Shown: positions 1 through 7,846 of the stretch, in pieces | Position numbering within the stretch: the first letter of the stretch is position 1 | How the letters are laid out: every line of letters begins with the position of its first letter | From: an uncultured Lachnospiraceae bacterium | Lineage (GTDB): Bacteria; Bacillota; Clostridia; Lachnospirales; Lachnospiraceae | DNA length: 64,000 nt | Direction of reading: 5' to 3' | Assembly (NCBI GenBank): GCA_947172645.1 | Contig: CAMWBY010000004.1 | Span: 1-64,000, forward strand | Notes under the pieces: generated by a model | What the model was told of the DNA's origin: nothing | The model's input: the letters and a program-made list of their open reading frames with translations, nothing else | The model's database searches: none | Made by a program: the position numbers and the translations under genes

Positions 1-55
1 GTAGAGCACGCGGCTGTTAACCGCGGGGTTGTAGGTTCGAGCCCTACTCGGGGAG
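1..55 (+). tRNA. tRNA-Asn (GTT), 5' end missing
   Basis: The window opens inside a tRNA gene. The anticodon stem-loop has CTGTTAA in the loop, so the anticodon is GTT (Asn). The T arm GTAGG-TTCGAGC-CCTAC and the 3' acceptor strand TCGGGGA with discriminator G (55) are intact. The 5' acceptor strand and most of the D arm lie left of the window. CCA is not encoded. Confidence 0.93.
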
Positions 56-60
56 TTGAA

Positions 61-93
61 AAAGACCGCAAATTAATATTTGCGGTCTTTTTG
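61..93 (+). terminator. Rho-independent terminator after tRNA-Asn
   Basis: A 13-bp perfect stem (61-73 with 78-90, AAAGACCGCAAAT / ATTTGCGGTCTTT) with a 4-nt loop ends in a T run. It is flanked by A and T runs, so it can also act on the minus strand and end the CBM9-like gene that stops at 158. Confidence 0.85.
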
Positions 94-157
94 TGTAGAT
101 ATATGCCAGTAATATATTTTCAAAAATATTATTATGCATAAAATGCGTATACGGTTG

Positions 158-772
158 TCATACCGGGGCATGAATCTGCGCATGCGCGAAGTATTCCGGC
201 AGATGAAAATCCGGTTTGGCGACCGGAATGGGCGAGAAACTGGCAAAATGAGTCTGCCCTTCACTTTCCTTTATTTTATAAAAGTTACATGTAAAGCGGC
301 TGCCGGTATCCAGAGTAAGATTCGGATAAATCGCAGTGATAAGAGTTAGAGGGAGGGTAAGACGGACGCTCCAGGATTCTTCCTCTATCTGCGCATGGCA
401 AAGGAGCCCTTTGCGGAGTTCTTCCGGAATAGGGGTACGATTCTCACGCTCTCTTCCGTAACATGCGAGCATTGCGCCGTTCGCATTCATTTCAAAATTC
501 ATATAGTAAGGCTTTGTTTCGTCGGGCGTGAAGCAGAAGAAAGCTTCCATGGCCGAATCCAGGTAAACAGGGTCATTGTCCTTCTTGAAGCTGCGAAAAG
601 GGTCTTTTTCCTGACATACCATTTCCAGTACAAATCCGGTTTCCGGGATATATCCAAGTCGTCCGGAAGTGGCAGGACGGTAGTTACCTCCCCAGTTAAA
701 CTGATCCACCATAAATACCGGGCATTGAGACAGAGCGTTTTCTGATTTTATGGTCAATACATCGTAAGTCAC
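158..772 (-). CDS. CBM9-like carbohydrate-binding protein
   Basis: This 204-residue protein resembles the stand-alone family 9-like carbohydrate-binding (DOMON-type beta-sandwich) proteins found in gut Firmicutes. Seen: no signal peptide or membrane segment; aromatic-rich patches such as FNWGGNYRP and YYMNFEMNANG; a C-terminal WSVRLTLPL beta strand typical of the family. The start is GTG at 772, with GGAGG eight bases upstream. It is a single-gene unit transcribed toward the tRNA-Asn terminator. The family is usually found near sugar uptake genes, as here. The ligand cannot be told from sequence. Confidence 0.7.
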   Translation of the reverse strand: MTYDVLTIKSENALSQCPVFMVDQFNWGGNYRPATSGRLGYIPETGFVLEMVCQEKDPFRSFKKDNDPVYLDSAMEAFFCFTPDETKPYYMNFEMNANGAMLACYGRERENRTPIPEELRKGLLCHAQIEEESWSVRLTLPLTLITAIYPNLTLDTGSRFTCNFYKIKESEGQTHFASFSPIPVAKPDFHLPEYFAHAQIHAPV

Positions 773-1004
773 GGTTTTTCCCTCCTTGTAGAAAATAATG
801 TATTTTTATTTTATCAGGGTATGTAAGTAAAAACAAGAAATAGTCTTTCTTGATGGCTTTAATGATAAAAAAAAGTGCTAATTGTGCTATTGTCGGATAA
901 TGGAAAGATGTATATACTTAAAATAAGACAATTAACAGATATGGCAGAGAAGTATGCAACAAAAATTTAGTGAATATGATTTTAGGATAGGAGGACAAAA
1001 TAAT

Positions 1005-1925
1005 ATGAAAAAACCGGTACTTATTATTATGGCAGCGGGTATGGGGAGCCGTTATGGCGGATTAAAACAGATTGACCCGGTGGACGAAGAAGGACATATC
1101 ATCATGGATTTTTCTATTTATGATGCGGTGAAGGCTGGATTCGAGAAAGTTATATTTATTATTAAGAAAGAAAATGAGCAGGATTTCAAGGAGAAGATTG
1201 GAAACCGGATGGAGAAAAGAATCCAAGTGGAATATGTATACCAGGATATCGAGAATCTTCCGGAAGGCTATGCAGTGCCGGAGGGCAGGGTGAAACCGTG
1301 GGGTACGGCGCATGCGGTTCTGTCGTGCCTGCCGGTTGTTGACAGCCCTTTTGCAGTTATCAACGCGGATGACTATTATGGACAGCAGGCATTCCAGATG
1401 ATATATGATTTTCTGTCTTCTCATGAGGATACAGATAAGTTCCAATATACGATGGTAGGTTATCTGCTTAAAAATACATTGACCGAAAACGGACATGTTG
1501 CACGCGGAGTTTGTGAGACAGACGCCAATGGCAAACTGACGGAGATTACAGAACGCGTTCGCATTGAGAAGCGTGAAGACGGGACAGCCTATACGGAGGA
1601 TGATGGCGCAACCTGGACCTTCCTCCCTGACGACACGGTAGTATCCATGAATATGTGGGGATTTACGGAGAGCATGATGCCTGAGATTCGGGACAGATTT
1701 GCGGATTTTTTGGCGAAGAACCTGACGAAGAATCCGTTAAAATGTGAATATTTCCTGCCTTTTGTAGTGGATGAACTGATTCAGGAAAAAAAGGCGGAAG
1801 TAACTGTCTTAAAATCTAAGGACCGTTGGTACGGCGTGACTTACAAAGAAGATAAGCCCACAGTGGTTAAGGCGATACAATCCCTCAAAGACCAGGGGCT
1901 GTATCCCCAGAAATTGTGGGAATAG
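1005..1925 (+). CDS. Sugar-phosphate nucleotidyltransferase
   Basis: A 306-residue NTP-transferase fold enzyme, expected to join a sugar 1-phosphate and an NTP into an NDP-sugar plus pyrophosphate. The nucleotide-binding signature MAAGMGSRYGGLKQ is at residues 9-22 and the metal-site INADDYYG is near residue 120. The start at 1005 is preferred because TAGGAGGAC lies just upstream; an upstream ATG at 954 has no ribosome site. It is monocistronic and converges on the AraC gene with only 7 bases between stop codons. A NahK-like sugar 1-kinase is encoded 5 kb away, so this may be the next enzyme of the same salvage route (inference). Substrate unknown; glucose-1-P or HexNAc-1-P are both possible. 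Confidence 0.75.
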   Translation: MKKPVLIIMAAGMGSRYGGLKQIDPVDEEGHIIMDFSIYDAVKAGFEKVIFIIKKENEQDFKEKIGNRMEKRIQVEYVYQDIENLPEGYAVPEGRVKPWGTAHAVLSCLPVVDSPFAVINADDYYGQQAFQMIYDFLSSHEDTDKFQYTMVGYLLKNTLTENGHVARGVCETDANGKLTEITERVRIEKREDGTAYTEDDGATWTFLPDDTVVSMNMWGFTESMMPEIRDRFADFLAKNLTKNPLKCEYFLPFVVDELIQEKKAEVTVLKSKDRWYGVTYKEDKPTVVKAIQSLKDQGLYPQKLWE

Positions 1926-1932
1926 GGTAGTT

Positions 1933-2838
1933 TTAGCCCGGATTGTCAGAGAGGGCCTTAATAGATGAGGCATATTCGGAGGGCGTCATGCCTGTAATCC
2001 GCTTAAACTGCCTGGAAAAGTAATGGATGGATGAAAATCCCAGGGCGTCTGCTATCTGGGTGAAGTTATAATGGTCCTCCCGTATCATTTGTTTGGCGAG
2101 GTCGATTTTCATTCGTGAAAAGTATTCAATGGCGCCGTAGCCGCTCTTGTTTCGGAATAGTTTCTGAAGCTGCGAGCGGCCTACGGAATTGCTTTTACAA
2201 ATCTGCTCGATGGTCAGGCTTTCATTCATGTGGGCTTCCATATATTCTTGTATCTGTGCGAATAATTCCCCATCTGCTTTCTGTTTTATAGATTTGACAA
2301 TTGTTGGGCTTATGGGAGGCAGTGTGCGTACCATATTGTGTCGGATAAGCTGAATCAGAAGTTGCTCCAGATATAGCCGGATAAGCTGTTCGCCGGCGAA
2401 GCGTGGGTTTTCACTTCGGATTAGTTCTTCCTGGTAGGGGTCGTCCATCCGTCCTTCGAAGGCATATTTGGCTTCCTGGATGATTTGTCCCAGAAGCAGA
2501 CGCTCCGGCTCGCTTACTTTTAATACTTTTTCTTCAAAGAAAGACATAGCGGGGGAGGAGCAGGAGAAAGACATGACAACCAGATTCGGTGCGATGAGCC
2601 CATTAGATTTCACGTCATGAAATTCGTTGGGCTTGTGGAAAATGATATCGCCTTTCTTCAACACATGGAATTTTTGGTCTGCAAAGACATTTACCTCACC
2701 TTTGTCCACACATAGAAATTCCCAAAAGTCATGAGACTCTCCGGGAAAAGAAAAATCACACATATATTCAAAATAATGAATGGAATAGATTTCCTGTATG
2801 GTCAAAACATCCTGTAGATGTACGCTTTTATAGCTCAT
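1933..2838 (-). CDS. AraC-family transcriptional regulator
   Basis: A 301-residue regulator with an N-terminal cupin-like sensing domain (about 1-160; GDIIFHKPNEFHDV is the typical double-glycine-type barrel segment) and a C-terminal AraC double helix-turn-helix (about 200-297) ending in the family signature FSSIHYFSRQFKRITGMTP. It is divergent from the sugar transporter that starts at 3240 and is the natural local regulator of that operon. The intergenic region contains repeated GTGCAAAA octamers, two of which overlap its own promoter, which suggests autoregulation. Ligand unknown, probably the transported sugar. Confidence 0.88.
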   Translation of the reverse strand: MSYKSVHLQDVLTIQEIYSIHYFEYMCDFSFPGESHDFWEFLCVDKGEVNVFADQKFHVLKKGDIIFHKPNEFHDVKSNGLIAPNLVVMSFSCSSPAMSFFEEKVLKVSEPERLLLGQIIQEAKYAFEGRMDDPYQEELIRSENPRFAGEQLIRLYLEQLLIQLIRHNMVRTLPPISPTIVKSIKQKADGELFAQIQEYMEAHMNESLTIEQICKSNSVGRSQLQKLFRNKSGYGAIEYFSRMKIDLAKQMIREDHYNFTQIADALGFSSIHYFSRQFKRITGMTPSEYASSIKALSDNPG

Positions 2839-3239
2839 TGTGCTGCTCCTATATATAATGTGAACCGATTGTGCAAATTTTGTATCCTATTTGACACTAT
2901 TATAATGCAAAAGTGCAAAAAAAGCAAAATAAAAAAAGAAACAATGAGATATGGCAATTGTTAAAAATGTAAAAACAGATAAAAAGTCAAAAATAAAATT
3001 GTTTATTATTCCGAAATGAAAGCGTGTATAGTATACAAAATTACTTATAAATGAATCAGAAAAGGGAAAAAATATATAATTTATACAATATACAGGCCGA
3101 TAGTGCAAAAAGGTGGATAGATAAGACAAAGACTTTTGAGAAACGGATTACTATAATAAAAACATCATGATACACAGACATGCAGAATATTAAATCATAT
3201 ATTTTGCACATTTTGAACTTTTAAAGGGAGGTAAAAAGA
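2839..3239. promoter_or_regulatory. Divergent control region with GTGCAAAA repeats
   Basis: This 401-base AT-rich stretch has no gene. It lies between the AraC regulator and the transporter. GTGCAAA occurs at 2871-2877, ATGCAAAA at 2905-2912, GTGCAAAA at 2913-2920 and 3103-3110, and the inverted form TTTTGCAC at 3202-3209. These are candidate AraC operators. A convincing sigma-A promoter for the plus-strand operon was not found; TATAGT at 3027-3032 could be a -10 box without a clear -35, as expected of an activator-dependent promoter. AAGGGAGG at 3224-3231 is the ribosome site for 3240. Confidence 0.5.
2899..2927 (-). promoter_or_regulatory. Sigma-A promoter of the AraC gene
   Basis: On the minus strand TTGCTT (2927-2922) and a perfect TATAAT (2904-2899) are spaced by 17 bases, giving a 5' leader of about 55 bases before the AraC start at 2838. 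The spacer contains two of the TGCAAAA repeats. Confidence 0.5.
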
Positions 3240-4592
3240 ATGAAAAAGAAAATGTTAAGCGCGCTTTTGTGTATGTCTATGATGGCGGCAACTTTAGCGG
3301 GCTGCGGTTCCACTGGCGATTCAGCGCCGGCAGATGAAGGAACGGCGGAAGCGCCTGCGGAAGACACTGCGACAGAGGCGCCTGCAGAAGGCACCGCAGA
3401 TGCAGCAGAGGCACCCGCGGCGGAGTCCACTGGCGACGGACTGGTATACTGGTCCATGTGGGATGCGGCGGAGCCGCAGGCACAGGCGATTTCACAGTCT
3501 ATTGAAGCGTTCACAGCTGAGACGGGTATCGCCGTAGACGTACAGTTTAAGGGACGTACCGGTATCCGTGAAGGTTTGCAGCCGGCATTGGATGCGGGAA
3601 CCAATATTGACTTATTTGACGAGGATATCGACCGTGTCAATACGACATGGGGAAGCTATCTTCTTGATTTGGAAGAACTGGTAGCAGCCAATGATTATGA
3701 GGCGACAGCCAATGCAGGACTGATTGCTGCATGTCGTGAAGTTGGCGGCGGCACTTTAAAATCTATTCCTTATCAGCCTAATGTATTTGCATTCTTCTAT
3801 AATATAGACATTTTTGAAGAAGCAGGGGTGACGGCAGTTCCGACAACATGGGATGAGTTCCTTGACACATGTGAGAAAATCAAAGCAGCGGGCTACACGC
3901 CGATTACCAATGACAATGCTTATATCAGCAGCATGTTTGGTTATCATATGAGCCGTCTGATTGGTGAGCCGGCTACAGAAGAAGTAGTAAAGAACGGTGA
4001 TTGGGACAATGAGGCAGTGCTTAAGACAGCACAGGCTTATGAGGAGCTGGCAAGCAAGGGATATTTCTCCGAGACAATCGAGAGTAACCAGTGGCCTGCC
4101 GGACAGAACACAGAGTTGGCAATGGGAACGGCGGCTATGTACCTGAATGGTTCCTGGCTTCCTAACGAAGTAAAAGATATTGCCGGCGAAGATTTCAAAT
4201 GGGGATGTTTCAGCTATCCGGCAGTAGATGGCGGTACGGACGGAACAGAGGCTTCTAACTATGGCGCGCAGGTATTTGCGATTAATGCGAAATCTACCAA
4301 AGCTGAGCAGGCGTTCCAGTTGATTAATTACCTGACAACAGGGGAGGCTGACGCGCTTCTTTCCGAGATGTCAGTCGGTATCCCGGCGGATTCTAACAAT
4401 GCAGAGTGGCCGGCGCTGTTGACTAACGTGAAACCGGTTATGGACAGCTTAAGCACACGTTATCCTTGGGGTGCAGGTGCAGAGGCTAATGCAGATATGA
4501 CTCCTATCATTGTTGAGAATTTCACAAAGCTTTGCGGCGGTTCCATCAATGCACAGGAATTTGTAGATGCCTTAAAAGCGGCAGGTAATTAA
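3240..4592 (+). CDS. CUT1 ABC transporter sugar-binding lipoprotein
   Basis: A 450-residue extracellular solute-binding protein of the CUT1 type. It has a lipoprotein signal with lipobox LAGC (Cys22), then a low-complexity Ala/Glu/Thr-rich linker to about residue 60, then the two-lobed binding fold starting LVYWSMWD. Such proteins capture oligosaccharides and pass them to the two permeases downstream (4740 and 5660). A stem-loop at 4651-4683 separates it from the permease genes, probably giving higher binding-protein expression. The operon ends with a NahK-like kinase, so an amino sugar such as GlcNAc/GalNAc or a disaccharide containing one is a plausible ligand (inference). Confidence 0.9.
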   Translation: MKKKMLSALLCMSMMAATLAGCGSTGDSAPADEGTAEAPAEDTATEAPAEGTADAAEAPAAESTGDGLVYWSMWDAAEPQAQAISQSIEAFTAETGIAVDVQFKGRTGIREGLQPALDAGTNIDLFDEDIDRVNTTWGSYLLDLEELVAANDYEATANAGLIAACREVGGGTLKSIPYQPNVFAFFYNIDIFEEAGVTAVPTTWDEFLDTCEKIKAAGYTPITNDNAYISSMFGYHMSRLIGEPATEEVVKNGDWDNEAVLKTAQAYEELASKGYFSETIESNQWPAGQNTELAMGTAAMYLNGSWLPNEVKDIAGEDFKWGCFSYPAVDGGTDGTEASNYGAQVFAINAKSTKAEQAFQLINYLTTGEADALLSEMSVGIPADSNNAEWPALLTNVKPVMDSLSTRYPWGAGAEANADMTPIIVENFTKLCGGSINAQEFVDALKAAGN

Positions 4593-4650
4593 TTACAGGC
4601 AGCTTGGAAAGTTATAGATAAGTTAGTTGCACGGATAGGCATGAGATGAC

Positions 4651-4683
4651 TATGGCAGCATCGTGTTTGGCGGTGCTGCCATA
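4651..4683 (+). other. Intercistronic stem-loop between binding protein and permease
   Basis: TATGGCAGCA (4651-4660) pairs perfectly with TGCTGCCATA (4674-4683) around a 13-base loop. There is no strong T tract, so it is more likely an mRNA stabiliser or partial attenuator than a full terminator. Confidence 0.6.
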
Positions 4684-4739
4684 TCTTATTCCATGCAAGA
4701 GAAAAAGTATTTTGTTTATGGCGATAGGGGGTTACTGTA

Positions 4740-5645
4740 TTGAAAAAAAATAAGACCATGATCGTTGTATTTCTTGCTCCCGCGGTCATCATGTTTTCGA
4801 TTATTTTCCTGTATCCGATTTTCAGGACTGTTCTGATGAGTTTCTTTAAGATTGAAGGGGTGACGGATGCAGTGTCTAAATGGCAGTTCTCGGGACTGTC
4901 CAATTACATAAAGTTATTCAATACGGAGCTTTTCCGTATATCTATGTGGAATATTTTCCGTATATGGCTTTTCGGAGGCATCCTCGTTATGGGATTGGCG
5001 CTCTTGTTTGCAGCGATTCTGACTAGCGGTATTCGGTTTAAGAATGTGTTTCGGGCAATTATTTATATGCCTAATGTTGTGAGTGCGGTGGCATTGGCGA
5101 CTATGTGGCTGCAATATGTGTTCAGCCCGAAGTTTGGCCTATTCAAATCTTTGGGGAAGTTTTTACATTGGGAGTGGCTTGAGAAGTTCCAGTGGTTAGA
5201 CCCGGCGCATCTATTTATTGCGCTTTTGGTAGCATACTGCTTTGGCATGGTTGGCTACCACATGCTGATTTTTGCAAGCGGTATCGAACGGATTGGCGCT
5301 GATTATTATGAGGCGGCCACATTAGATGGGGCGAATAGGATTCAGCAGTTCCGTTATATTACGCTTCCGCTTCTGAAAGGCGTTACGAAGACAAACATTA
5401 CTATGTGGAGTATCAGTTCAGCCGGTTTCTTCCTCTGGTCACAGCTTTTTTCCATGGTAGTTTCCAATACGCAGACGATTACGCCTGTCGTTTATATGTA
5501 CCAGAATATTTTTGGCGCAGGTAACAGTATGACAGAAAGAAATGCCGGGATAGGCGCGGCGGTGGGTGTGCTTTTGAGTGTCTGCGTGGTAGTGATTTTT
5601 ATTGTGTGCGATAAGATATTCAAAGATGATGACATTGAATTTTAA
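4740..5645 (+). CDS. CUT1 ABC transporter permease (MalF-like)
   Basis: A 301-residue membrane protein with six predicted membrane segments and the permease EAA loop EAATLDGANRIQQFRYITLP, which docks to the ATPase. It begins with TTG at 4740; the ribosome site TAGGGGG lies about nine bases upstream and no better start exists. It is followed after 14 bases by the second permease. No ATPase gene is in the operon; in Gram-positive bacteria CUT1 systems commonly share one MsmK-type ATPase encoded elsewhere. Confidence 0.88.
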   Translation: MKKNKTMIVVFLAPAVIMFSIIFLYPIFRTVLMSFFKIEGVTDAVSKWQFSGLSNYIKLFNTELFRISMWNIFRIWLFGGILVMGLALLFAAILTSGIRFKNVFRAIIYMPNVVSAVALATMWLQYVFSPKFGLFKSLGKFLHWEWLEKFQWLDPAHLFIALLVAYCFGMVGYHMLIFASGIERIGADYYEAATLDGANRIQQFRYITLPLLKGVTKTNITMWSISSAGFFLWSQLFSMVVSNTQTITPVVYMYQNIFGAGNSMTERNAGIGAAVGVLLSVCVVVIFIVCDKIFKDDDIEF

Positions 5646-5659
5646 AGGAGGGAGTAAGG

Positions 5660-6541
5660 ATGGCAAAAGAAAAGAAAGTGCGTGAACGCGTAAACTGGCA
5701 TAGAGAGCTGCGTTTGGCTCCCGGCTATATCATCCTGTCCCTGTGGGTTCTGTTTACATTTGTCCTGTTAGGATGGGTGGTGGGAGCCAGTTTCTCAACG
5801 TCCAAGGAAATCTTCTCCGGTACGGTATTTCAGTTTGAAAGCGGCATTCATCTGGAGAATTACGCGAAAGCATGGAATACGTCTAACGTATCTGTGTTCT
5901 TTATGAATTCTCTTGTGTATGCGTCAATATCCTGTGCGCTTCTTATTGTAATTTGCGCGCCGGCGGCTTATGTGTTGTCCCGGTTTACGTTTTGGGGTAA
6001 CCGCCTGGTGCAGAACGGTTTTGTGGCGGCAATGGGTGTTCCGGCGACTATGATTGTGCTACCGTTGTTTGGCTTGGTGGCAGGTTGGAATATCCTGAAT
6101 GTCTCATTGGCAAACCGGGCGGTATTAATATTCCTGTATGTAGGTATTAATGTGCCTTATACGACGATATTCCTATTAACGTTTTTTAGTAATCTTTCCA
6201 AATCTTTTGAGGAAGCGGCCGCTATTGATGGATGTCCGCCTATGAAGACATTCTGGAAGATTATGCTGCCCATGGCGCAGCCAGGTATTATCACTGTAAC
6301 AATTTTTAACTTTATCAATGTATGGAATGAATATTTTATGTCTCTGATTTTTGCAAATTCCGACAAAGTAAAATCTGTGGCTATCGGATTATATGGAATG
6401 ATTAATTCCATGAGGTACACAGGAGACTATGCAGGCATGTTTGCGGCAGTGGTTATCGTATTTCTGCCTACTTTCGTTCTGTATGTATTCTTGTCAGAGA
6501 AGATTATTGCCGGTGTAACAGGAGGCGGCGTGAAAGGCTAG
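5660..6541 (+). CDS. CUT1 ABC transporter permease (MalG-like)
   Basis: A 293-residue inner component of the same importer, with six predicted membrane segments and EAA loop EAAAIDGCPPMKTFWKIMLP. The ribosome site AAAGGAGGGAG precedes the ATG. The C-terminal VTGGGVKG ending is characteristic of MalG-type permeases. It is followed after 11 bases by the kinase gene, so the transporter and kinase are co-expressed. Confidence 0.9.
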   Translation: MAKEKKVRERVNWHRELRLAPGYIILSLWVLFTFVLLGWVVGASFSTSKEIFSGTVFQFESGIHLENYAKAWNTSNVSVFFMNSLVYASISCALLIVICAPAAYVLSRFTFWGNRLVQNGFVAAMGVPATMIVLPLFGLVAGWNILNVSLANRAVLIFLYVGINVPYTTIFLLTFFSNLSKSFEEAAAIDGCPPMKTFWKIMLPMAQPGIITVTIFNFINVWNEYFMSLIFANSDKVKSVAIGLYGMINSMRYTGDYAGMFAAVVIVFLPTFVLYVFLSEKIIAGVTGGGVKG

Positions 6542-6552
6542 GAGGTGCCTGT

Positions 6553-7659
6553 ATGAGCAAAGAAAATCCGGAATTATTGCGGATAGCGGAAAAATTTGAG
6601 GTTGTGGGGAAGCCGGAGAGCGTTGAACCCCACGGGAACGGACATATAAACGATACATTTCTTCTGACCTGCCGTCTGGAATCAGGGGAGAAACGTAAAT
6701 ATATCTTGCAGAGGATGAACCATGAAGTGTTCAAGGACCCTAAAGGATTAATGGAAAATGTTACAGGGGTAACTACGTTTCTTCGTAAGAAAATAGAAGA
6801 ACACGGGGGAGACACAGAAAGAGAAACATTGAATGTGGTTCCTACCAGGAGCGGCGGTTCCTATTTGGAAGAGGACGGAGCATTTTGGAGAACATATCGG
6901 TTTGTGGAAGGCGCAGACAGTTTCGACCTGGTAGAGAGGCCGGAGGATTTTTATGAAAGCGCAGTTGCTTTCGGGCATTTCCAGAAACTTCTGGAGGAAT
7001 ATCCGGCGGAGAGCCTGCATGAGACAATTCCTGATTTTCACAACACCGTAGACCGCTTGGAGAAATTTAAAAAGGCGGTGGCGGAAGATTCCATGAAGCG
7101 TGCCGCGCAAGTGCAAGAAGAGATTCGGTTTGTGCTGGACAGAGAAGGAGACTGCCATATATTGTGCGACTTGTTGGCGTCAGGTGAAATTCCTCTGAGA
7201 GTTACGCACAATGACACGAAGCTCAATAACATTATGCTGGACCATGTAACCAGAAAAGGGATTTGCGTGATTGACCTGGATACGGTTATGCCGGGCTCGG
7301 CATTGTATGACTATGGGGATTCCATTCGGTTTGGGGCAAACACCGGGGCGGAAGATGAGAAGGACCTGTCCAAGATTTCCTGTGATTTGGAATTGTTTGC
7401 CTTGTATACAAAGGGATTTATTGAAGGGTGCGGAGGTTCGCTGACAGAGAAGGAAATAAGGCTGCTTCCCATGGGAGCGAAGCTGATGACACTGGAGTGC
7501 GGTATGCGTTTCCTGACAGATTATCTGGAAGGAGACCACTATTTCAAGATTCACCGCCCGGAACATAATCTGGATCGTTGCCGGACACAATTCCGTATGG
7601 TCAAAGATATGGAAGATAAGTGGGAACGGATGCAGGAGATTGCAGAAAGCTATTTATAA
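6553..7659 (+). CDS. nahK: NahK-like sugar 1-kinase (APH fold)
   Basis: A 368-residue aminoglycoside-phosphotransferase-fold enzyme whose layout matches N-acetylhexosamine 1-kinases of bifidobacterial type. Seen: N-terminal GNGHINDTF nucleotide loop, VTHNDTKLNNIMLD catalytic loop with His219 and catalytic Asp221, and the metal-binding VIDLDTVMPGSALYDYGD. These enzymes phosphorylate GlcNAc or GalNAc at C1 with ATP. It is the last gene of the transporter operon (11 bases after the permease). The bifidobacterial pathway also needs a GH112 phosphorylase and a uridylyltransferase; only a possible uridylyltransferase (1005-1925) is in this window. Substrate specificity is inferred from family resemblance. 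Confidence 0.72.
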   Translation: MSKENPELLRIAEKFEVVGKPESVEPHGNGHINDTFLLTCRLESGEKRKYILQRMNHEVFKDPKGLMENVTGVTTFLRKKIEEHGGDTERETLNVVPTRSGGSYLEEDGAFWRTYRFVEGADSFDLVERPEDFYESAVAFGHFQKLLEEYPAESLHETIPDFHNTVDRLEKFKKAVAEDSMKRAAQVQEEIRFVLDREGDCHILCDLLASGEIPLRVTHNDTKLNNIMLDHVTRKGICVIDLDTVMPGSALYDYGDSIRFGANTGAEDEKDLSKISCDLELFALYTKGFIEGCGGSLTEKEIRLLPMGAKLMTLECGMRFLTDYLEGDHYFKIHRPEHNLDRCRTQFRMVKDMEDKWERMQEIAESYL

Positions 7660-7846
7660 ATACAGATAGAAAGTACGGAGCTGTTGCGAAGGCATATCCT
7701 AGAAAGAAATTGCCGGAGCGACAGCTTCTTTTTGACTGTTTATGGTAAGATATGGCGGAGAAGAATTTACGCTTTGAAATATTGGGCGGAGATGTTAAAA
7801 TATTTTTGGAAAAAGACTTTGGGATTCGCGGGTCAGGGGTGGTTTT

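Noticed and set aside
2999..3032. TTGTTT and TATAGT as a sigma-A promoter of the first transporter
   Set aside because: The spacing is 22 bases, too long for sigma-A; only the -10-like box is mentioned.
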